Positions 57,156-64,000 of a stretch of DNA of 64,000 nt are shown in pieces. Source of the DNA: Adiantum capillus-veneris (lineage: Eukaryota; Streptophyta; Polypodiopsida; Polypodiales; Pteridaceae); assembly GCA_014529385.2 (NCBI GenBank), contig CM043944.1, positions 82,634,884 through 82,698,883 on the forward strand. The letters run 5' to 3'. The translations under genes were made by a program, and so were the position numbers. The first letter of the stretch is position 1; each line of letters begins with the position of its first letter. The notes beneath the pieces were generated by a model. That model was not told where the DNA came from. It searched no databases and worked only from the letters and a program-made list of their open reading frames with translations.

Positions 57156-57160
57156 AATAG

Positions 57161-57161
57161 C

Positions 57162-57202
<41 letters not shown>

Positions 57203-57219
57203 CAGCCTTGTATGCACAT

Positions 57220-57288
<69 letters not shown>
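57161..57288. repeat. (CA)n then (CT)n microsatellites
   Basis: About 40 bp of CA (57161-57200) and about 67 bp of CT (57222-57288). Frames of 78-126 codons crossing them are low-complexity artefacts. Confidence 0.95.
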
Positions 57289-57290
<2 letters not shown>

Positions 57291-57459
57291 GGAGGAGGCA
57301 AATCCATTTCTCATGGCGGCGGCAAATTCAAGGAAGAAGCACATGCAAGGAAAATGCAAAGGGAAGGCCTTTCTCCATATATATGTCGAGGGAAGGGAAG
57401 GCCTTTCTGTGCAGCCTTACAAAAGTTTGTGACATGGATGAGATAATTCACATTATGGT

Positions 57460-58200
57460 GATTTAATCAATATGCATTTCAAATGTAGTCACCAAGGAGG
57501 GGGGCAAGACACTAGATGGGAATAGTGGTCTACTATTCTTTCTAAATTGTACGCTTCCCCTAGGGTTTTTATGCTATATGGTCTGTAAATTTTACCCTCC
57601 CCTAAGGCAATTGGTTTGGTTGTACCTCGGCACCTCTAGTTGTACTCTCCTTTTTGGTGCTTAATTTCAAATTTCACTTTATTAAGAAAAATGAAGGACT
57701 GGAATTGTCAAAAGGTAATCAAAAGAGAGTCAAGAATCGTGAAAATCTGTAAAGTTGAGGCAGATTAAATGTGATATACATGCTTTAAGAACCATCATTA
57801 ATTTATTAAGAGGAAGTGCATTGTGATGCTGCACTACTCAATTGGCGGCTCTTGCAGGCCAAATTTGTTGGGCATTAGAGCATTCTACAAGGTCAATGCA
57901 ATGCATGATGAATCTAGGAAATACAATCTACAATGGTTATCAAAGTATTTACTATGGGTTTGTATTCTTATGTTTCTCCTTAGCATGGGCATCCTCTTTT
58001 AGAAAATCGATGCGTCAACAGTACGGCATAACTCAATTTTTGTACCAAAGTCTTATTTTTTGAGAGTTATGAATGATGCGGATTATAATTAAAAACATCA
58101 GTCGTAATGAATAGCTATTCTAGTTGCAGAAGCTGGGTGCAATGACACTTCCAGATTGTAAATACAAAGCGATTTAACCCATTGAACTTTGTTTTAGGTT
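57460..58200. other. No recognised gene
   Basis: AT-rich DNA with short frames only. Confidence 0.4.
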
Positions 58201-58204
58201 TAGT

Positions 58205-58960
58205 CTATGATAGCCTTAGTATATAAGGTACCTACGTCATTTTGTAAGGAGAACTTTATCATAATCAAAGTTTTGAGCTGCGGTTGACTGTGTGTGAGAG
58301 AGAAAGAGAGAGAGTGTGAGCTTCATCCTGGTGCTACTTCCTGCTCACTCATCGCATTGTCCAGATTTGACTCTACCATTGCGATATGCTCAAAGAGAGC
58401 TATGCAACAATGCCAAGAATTCCACGTGAGATGGGGCACGCACGCTAACGCAACTACGAGCTATTTGTGGTCGTAAGTGTACCAAAAGATGTTTATTTTT
58501 TGCGTGCAAGTAGTCATTAGAATCGTGGCAACATAAGATATGTATATGTACTCACAGATTTCAATTTTATGCACTTTCAAAACTCTACTGCTTTGTCTTC
58601 ACACGTGCTTTCTACGGATGGGTTTGGAGTGAGGATTTTGAGTGTAGAGGCTTTGGGACATGTGTATCCTTAGTGAGGGGATGGTGTTCCTCAAGTTTCT
58701 TATGCTTTTTGTATGATTTGGTGAGTTTCCTTTCGTTTGTGTGTATGTGGGTTAGGTGGTATAGTTGAGAGCAATGAGATTTCTAATTTTGGTTTAGTTG
58801 GCCTTCTAGAGTGTTGTATGTGTGGGATAATCTCAGCCTGACAAGCTATAGAGATTGGCTCAGTGCGCCTATCGTGTCATCTATGTCCTCGATTGACATT
58901 ATGTTGATCTAGGTAGTGTTGCATGCACTTTACAGGTTGTGTAATTCGCTCCCGCAACAT
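58205..58960 (+). mobile_element. Probable 5' LTR (3' part) of a gypsy element
   Basis: It ends CCGCAACA directly before a tRNA-Asp-type primer site. It contains a TATA-like AGTATATAAGG near 58218-58228 and a GA/GT-rich stretch at about 58288-58320. The left end (TG) and target duplication were not identified, and no 3' LTR is in the window. Confidence 0.5.
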
Positions 58961-59186
58961 TGGCGCCGCTGCTAGGGACACAAGGACTTAAGTAGGTAAT
59001 CCTATGAACATTCATGTGATGGTTGCTTGCTTTAGTTTTGGCATTATGTTGATCTAGGTAATGTTGCGTGCACTTTATAGGTGGTCTGATTTGCTTCCGC
59101 AACATTGGTGCCGCTGATGGCGACACAAGGACTTAAGTAGGTAATCCTACTAACACTCGTGTGATGGCTGCTTGCTTTAGTTTTGA
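58898..59186 (+). repeat. Tandem duplication (about 144 bp) spanning LTR end and primer site
   Basis: 58898-59041 and 59042-59186 align throughout (CATTATGTTGATCTAGGTAR ... GCTTGCTTTAGTTTTG), with scattered substitutions. Confidence 0.9.
58961..58978 (+). promoter_or_regulatory. Primer binding site, tRNA-Asp type, with a decayed second copy
   Basis: TGGCGCCGCTGCTAGGGA matches the tRNA-Asp complement at 15 of 18 positions. The duplicate at 59106-59123 (TGGTGCCGCTGATGGCGA) is further degraded. Confidence 0.7.
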
Positions 59187-59879
59187 CTAATTGGATCCAA
59201 AAGAGGATATTATGAGATCAAGTGGAGACCCAAGAAGCGTGTGTTTTGCCGAGGGTCTGCAACTAGGTAGATTTAGTTAGGATTTGTAGTAATAGTTGTA
59301 GATTGGACTAGTTGTTGGTGGTTGAGTGATTTGTGAGGTGATAAAAGCGTTTGCTAGTCTGTGTGTGGCAGTGGAGAGTTTTTCTACTCATAAAAGCAAA
59401 ACCCCATATAATGTGTAGGATGAGCTTTAGGTAAGTGATGTGATTCTAATCTAGCGCTATTCATCACTAATTTATTTTTGAAGTGCTTGTTTGCATTCAT
59501 GATCTCTAAAAAGTAAATTTTGAAAGTAAAAATGCAATAAAGAGGTTTCTATTGATATTTTTTCATGACTGATTGATGCTGTGTATATAAGAGGGCATTT
59601 GCAAGAGTAGAAAAACCTTGGGGAGTGCATTATATAATCGTGTTAATGTATAATGTGAGTTCAAAAGGAGGGGTTTTAAAATGTAAAAATTTTAGGCAAT
59701 TTAACAGAGATACATTAAAATAAGGGGTTTTTATATTAAATTTTGGAAAATTTTTCTAAAATAAGGGATCATTTTATTCATCAGACATGTTAAAAGAGGG
59801 ATTTTTTAAAGACCCTATGAACGCACGTTATATAGGGGGGTACTGAACAATGAACCCCCCGAGAGAAAAATTGAAATCC

Positions 59880-62200
59880 TGAAAACTTGGACATCATACG
59901 TATATGATGTCCAAGTTTTCAAGAGGCATTTGGAGACCAAATTTGACAAATTTGATTGCACCAAAGTGTTCAAAAGGAGCATTTTACCCTAAGTACACTT
60001 GAGACTAGGGTTTTTGACCAACACTTAATACTTAAAAGACAAAAGACAAAGTGTCTCAAGAGGCATCATACACGAATGATGTTTCAAGAGGCATTTGGAG
60101 ATCAATTTTGACAAATTTGAGTGCACCAGAGTGTTCAAAAGGAGTATTTTACCCCAAGTACAGATTGAGACTAGGGTTTTGACAAACACTTAGTACTAAA
60201 AAGACAAAAGACAGAGTGTCGGAAATGGAAAAAAGAGAAACGTGTGATTATGAGCATATTTTTGAATGAAAATTGGGAGAAGTTCTTGAAAACCAGTGTT
60301 GGAGACTTGGGGATGCTTGTGGCTAAATTTTGGAAAAAATCCATCAACAAACATCATACGCGCATGATGTTTGAAGGGTAATTCTGGCAGCAAAAGTGAA
60401 CGTTTGACATTATATCCATCTTTTGCACGTTGTGTTGAGCACATACACCAATTTCATTTCATTTGGACATATGGATTGAGAATTGAGGGGATTTTACTCT
60501 TTCGGGGAATTTCCTTGTCAAAAAGTGGTGAATTTGTGCAATTTTGATTTCCAAAATTTGTTGTGAGCACATGTGCATGTTGTACATACAAAGGAGCACC
60601 TGGTGTAGAAACAAAATTCCATTCTCACCAGATAGACATCATATGCGTATGATGTCCTAGATGCCAGATTTGAGTCAAAATATACGTTTGAGTGCACCCT
60701 TGTGATCTAGAGCACTTAAGAAGCAAATAGGCAAAATTCCATTGAATTTGAAGCATTTTTGGGCTTGTAAAGGCCACAAGACAGATCTAGGAAAAATGAA
60801 TGCTTGAATTGATAATATCTAGCACAAAAAGTGCTGGAATTGAATTCTGAAAGCTGATGTGAGTTGCTTGTGAGGTGGGAGACCTTTGGAGTGAGTTTCA
60901 CTTCAATTTGACCAGATAGACATCATATGCGTATGATGTCTAAAGGGAAATTTTAGGGACCAAAGCTGACATCAGAGCTTACAAGAAGGGTGTTTAGCAC
61001 CATAAAACAAGCTTAGAGACCAAGTTTCATTTCATTTGGAGCACATAGACATCATATGCGTATGGTGTCTCCTGGGCCAAATTTTGAACAAAACTGACCA
61101 TTTGTCATTATAAGGTTCTTTGACACATTGTTTTGAGCATCCTCACCAAGTTTGAAGCATTTTGGAAATATATCTTGAGAGAAAAGTGTGATTTTGCACT
61201 TCATGGAAGGTGACTTGTAAAATTTGTGTTTTGAGAGAAATTTTGAGCTTTAAACTTTGCTATGATCATATATTCTTGTTGCTTATGATAAGCGGGACCT
61301 AAGGTAAAGATAGTTCCAAAATATAGGCACATAGACATCATATGCATATGATGTCTCAAGTCAAGATTTGAAAGTCCAATTGTACTTCTGACCACATAAG
61401 AGGTTTGGAAACGATGTTTTAAGGTTGTTTGAAAAATTTCATCTCATTTAAACACATATCTTTGCATCTAACGAGACTTTTGCAATGTCAAAGTGAAAAG
61501 TAGTGATCTTGTGCATTTTTGACTTCCAATTTCTTTTTTGTGAGCACATATTTTTGTTGTACACATCAAGGATCACATTGGGTAGAAGCATAAGTGAAAT
61601 TTGGGCAAAAGACATTATACACGCATGATGTCTTAGAGGCCAGATCTAGGTCAAATCAAATAGCTAAGTATACCCTAGTGTCCTAAAGCATAAAAGAAGC
61701 CCCTAGCCAAAATTTCATTGCATTGCATTTGGGCTAAAAAGTGCCAAAATACAAAAATTGTGCAAGATTCATGCTTGTATTGATTATAACTTGCACAAAA
61801 AGGGTTGAAATTGAATTTTGAAAGTCGTCGAGAGTTTCTTGAGTGATAAACAGTCTTTAGGATAAAAGTCACTTCATTTTGACACAAAAGCTATCATACA
61901 CATATGATGTCTCAAGTGCCAAATTAAGGGTCAAAACCTACATTTGAGCTTACATAAGTGTTTGCCATCACAAAATAGGCTTAGAGACCAAGTTTCATTC
62001 AATTTGGATCACTTTTAGCTTAGCTAATCTCCTAGGCAAGTTGCAAGAAACCAAATAGAAAAAGGAGTGAGAAGCCTGACTAAAAGTGTCAAAATCATAA
62101 ACTAAGACTTGGAGTGGTTAGAGTACATCAAGGAGAGTTTATAGTTAAAGTTTGGAGCGATTTTGAGTCAGGAGACATCATACATGTATGAAGACTCCAG
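59880..62200 (+). repeat. Leader tandem array (about 285-bp period) with a conserved palindrome
   Basis: Ten inverted repeats related to AGACATCATA-TGCG-TATGATGTCT are centred near 59900, 60073, 60361, 60646, 60930, 61059, 61345, 61622, 61900 and 62184. Most gaps are 277-288 bp (one 173, one 129). Flanking phrases such as AAGTTTCATTTCATTTGGA and TTTTGTGAGCACAT recur at similar spacing but are more diverged. The first palindrome is a perfect 19-bp-arm repeat at 59880-59921; the seventh (61333-61356) is a perfect 24-bp palindrome. It lies between the primer site and gag-like sequence. Confidence 0.85.
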
Positions 62201-62692
62201 GCACATGTTGATGCCAGATATGAACTTTGACTAGTCAAAGGATTTCCTTTTGACCCTAGAATCCCAAATATCATTCCAAAACGAAATTTGGACACCTATA
62301 AGTGGACCAAAGCATGTATCTAGTGTTGACACTAAAAAATCACTAGAATTTACCTATAGGAAGATTGAATGTGATAGAAGACTGTTTTGGCCATAACTTG
62401 AGCTCCCGGTATCGGATTAAGAAACTTTTTTTAATCAAAACAAAGCTCCAGAGTGGCGTTCAAAAAAAGTTCTAAAAATGTCGTTTAAGATCTCAATATG
62501 CATCCGAAAGTTAGAGGTGTCTAAAAGTGACAATTTGAGAGAATTGAGAGGAAACGATCACGGTTTTGGACAACATTTCAACTTTTTCCTAATCAACGCA
62601 TTTGAACACATTGGAAAATACATCAAGCTAGAGATGTTAAGCCCAAAAATCATGTCTATGATATCTTAGCGATAGACGAGCATCTGCCTATA

Positions 62693-63950
62693 ATGGATCT
62701 TCCAAACTTGCAGTTGATAAAGACTAATTTTGTTGAAAGAGTTTTGATGATAGATCACGAGAGTGAAGGACTATATAGATACATTAACGATAGTGAGACT
62801 TTCCTTTATAGGTGCTCAGAGCCATACCCAGAAGAACTGACGGATTACAAGATCTTATATGTATATACATACGAAGTCGATTGTCAATGGAAATCTATAG
62901 TTGTTGATAAGTATAGATGAGAATACAAAGTTGTAGAAAGCACAAATCCATAGATTGCATTAGAAATAGGTGGATATTTGGTCAATGAAGGACCACATAT
63001 ATCTCCATCAAACACAAGAATTCCTATAAGATTTCCAAAGAGGGAGCCACTTGGATTCCCTCCTAGAGCGATAACAAAGGATGAAATGATCACAAAGATG
63101 GCACACATGCCTCCTCAAGTGAATCTCCCTAATGGACTAATCTCCACCAGAACGACCAATCCTTCGAAGAAGAACCTAGGAATAGTAGAAGGCCTAAACC
63201 AAGAGAATGATTGGGAGAGTCTATTGGTTAGACTTATAGACAATTGGTGAGTTAGACCATCCCAAGTCTAGAAATGGGTAAACAAGAAATAATCCAGAGA
63301 TAAAGATTCGAGAGATCAAATAGCGGCTTTCAAAAGAGTAATTAGAGTAGAGGAATTTTTGGATTTTGCAGCACAATTTGCAAGATTTGGACTGACTCTG
63401 GAAGATAACATAGCTACGTGGTTCAACTCAACAAAAAGACGGGGTTTTGAGACTCTAGAGGATTTATTTGATGAATTGATCGAAGAATTCTTGGAGAAAG
63501 GAATAGTTCACAATACGATCTTGGAAATTCACAAATTTAAGCCGAAAGAGGGTGAATCAGTGTCCAAAGAAAAATTACAGCTCAAGAGATATGTCAAGTT
63601 CTATCCTAGGAACAATCGATGTTGATCTTCATCCAAGGAATGAGACATGCGGGTCTTTAGGAGGATCTACATATGATAAGGAGCCTGACGCTAAAGGAAT
63701 TGATCAAAGAAGCTTTTTATTTGGTGGATAACTATAAGGAATATAAAGAAAAGGATTGTAAGAGTCAGGAGGACGACACATTCTCTCAGCACAGTGATTC
63801 ACAAATGCGTGAGTCCGTTACAAAACTAGCGGAACATATCAATCAAGAAAATTTTATCGACGACATGGTCAAGAGGTTAAATCCTCTTATAAAGTCTGAT
63901 TCGAGGGAGCCTAAGTGGTGAAAAATTGAGAGGAAATGGACAAACCATAC
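62693..63950 (+). pseudogene. Gypsy gag, decayed and running towards the window end
   Basis: ATG 62693 opens 75 codons (MDLPNLQLIKTNFVERVLMI), then a stop. 62978-63250 continues with FPKREPLGFPPRAITKDEM and WESLLVRLI. 63359-63625 has the capsid-type pattern FGLTLEDNIATWFNS, GFETLEDLFDELIEEFLEKG and FKPKEGESVSKEKLQLKRYV. 63673-63921 follows with LIKEAFYLVDNYKEYKEKD. A possible ruined zinc knuckle (ECYYNMEYAREKYV) is at the very end. Several stops and frame changes show it is not functional in this copy. It is on the same strand as, and downstream of, the primer site at 58961. Confidence 0.6.
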
Positions 63951-64000
63951 GAGGGAAGAGTGTTACTACAACATGGAATATGCTAGGGAGAAGTATGTAC

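Noticed and set aside
57052-57432. 126-codon frame with (TH)n and (SL)n runs
   Set aside because: Its open state comes from CA and CT microsatellites; the rest is short and featureless.
59880-62200. The palindrome array as a CRISPR array
   Set aside because: Spacing of about 285 bp, degenerate repeats and a plant nuclear retrotransposon setting do not fit CRISPR.

Overview
The window looks like repeat-dominated nuclear DNA from a land plant with a large genome. The evidence is nested LTR retrotransposons of typical plant lineages (Tat/Athila-like and chromovirus Ty3/gypsy, Ty1/copia), many long (GA)n/(CT)n tracts, and one intron-containing plant glycosyltransferase gene. A decayed FAENY/HGKG transposase-like gene, of a type I associate with ferns and other non-seed plants, hints at a fern or relative. 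That placement is weak inference.

Layout. 1-5732 holds two decayed gypsy 3' ends with LTR starts. 5738-23841 is a complete Tat/Athila-like gypsy element. It has 644- and 590-bp LTRs, target-site duplication (TSD) ATATC, a tRNA-Asp-type primer site and a polypurine tract. It carries a very large gag with four zinc knuckles, a frameshifted pol, and a 3' ORF with a second aspartic-protease domain and WVPK repeats, followed by a small acidic ORF. A young copia element (17457-22634, minus strand, 227-bp LTRs differing at one position, TSD GAATT) is nested in its 3' region. 26.1-34.8 kb is a graveyard: a LINE-like fragment, gypsy gag/RT fragments, a perfect solo LTR (28091-28742, TSD AGCAT), a decayed gypsy gag-PR-RT-RH, a 478/508-bp tandem duplication, and gag and copia fragments on the minus strand. 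34816-38716 is a complete minus-strand LTR element (TSD CATGG) that keeps only gag and protease. It belongs to the same LTR family as the solo LTR.

The one likely host gene is a fringe-like DUF604 glycosyltransferase at about 39.9-41.4 kb on the minus strand, with an AT-rich, microsatellite-bearing upstream region. From 45.6 to 52.3 kb, two inverted copies of one repeat flank a chromovirus whose pol is open for 1107 codons. 52.8-53.6 kb is a tandem repeat of about 350 bp. 53.7-55.1 kb is the decayed transposase-like gene. 58.2-64.0 kb is the 5' part of another gypsy element. Its leader contains about ten copies of a palindrome (core AGACATCATA/TATGATGTCT) at roughly 285-bp spacing, the most unusual non-coding structure here.

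No RNA genes, CRISPR or organellar sequence were recognised. The ORF starts quoted for transposon parts often rest on homology because many are broken by stops or indels.
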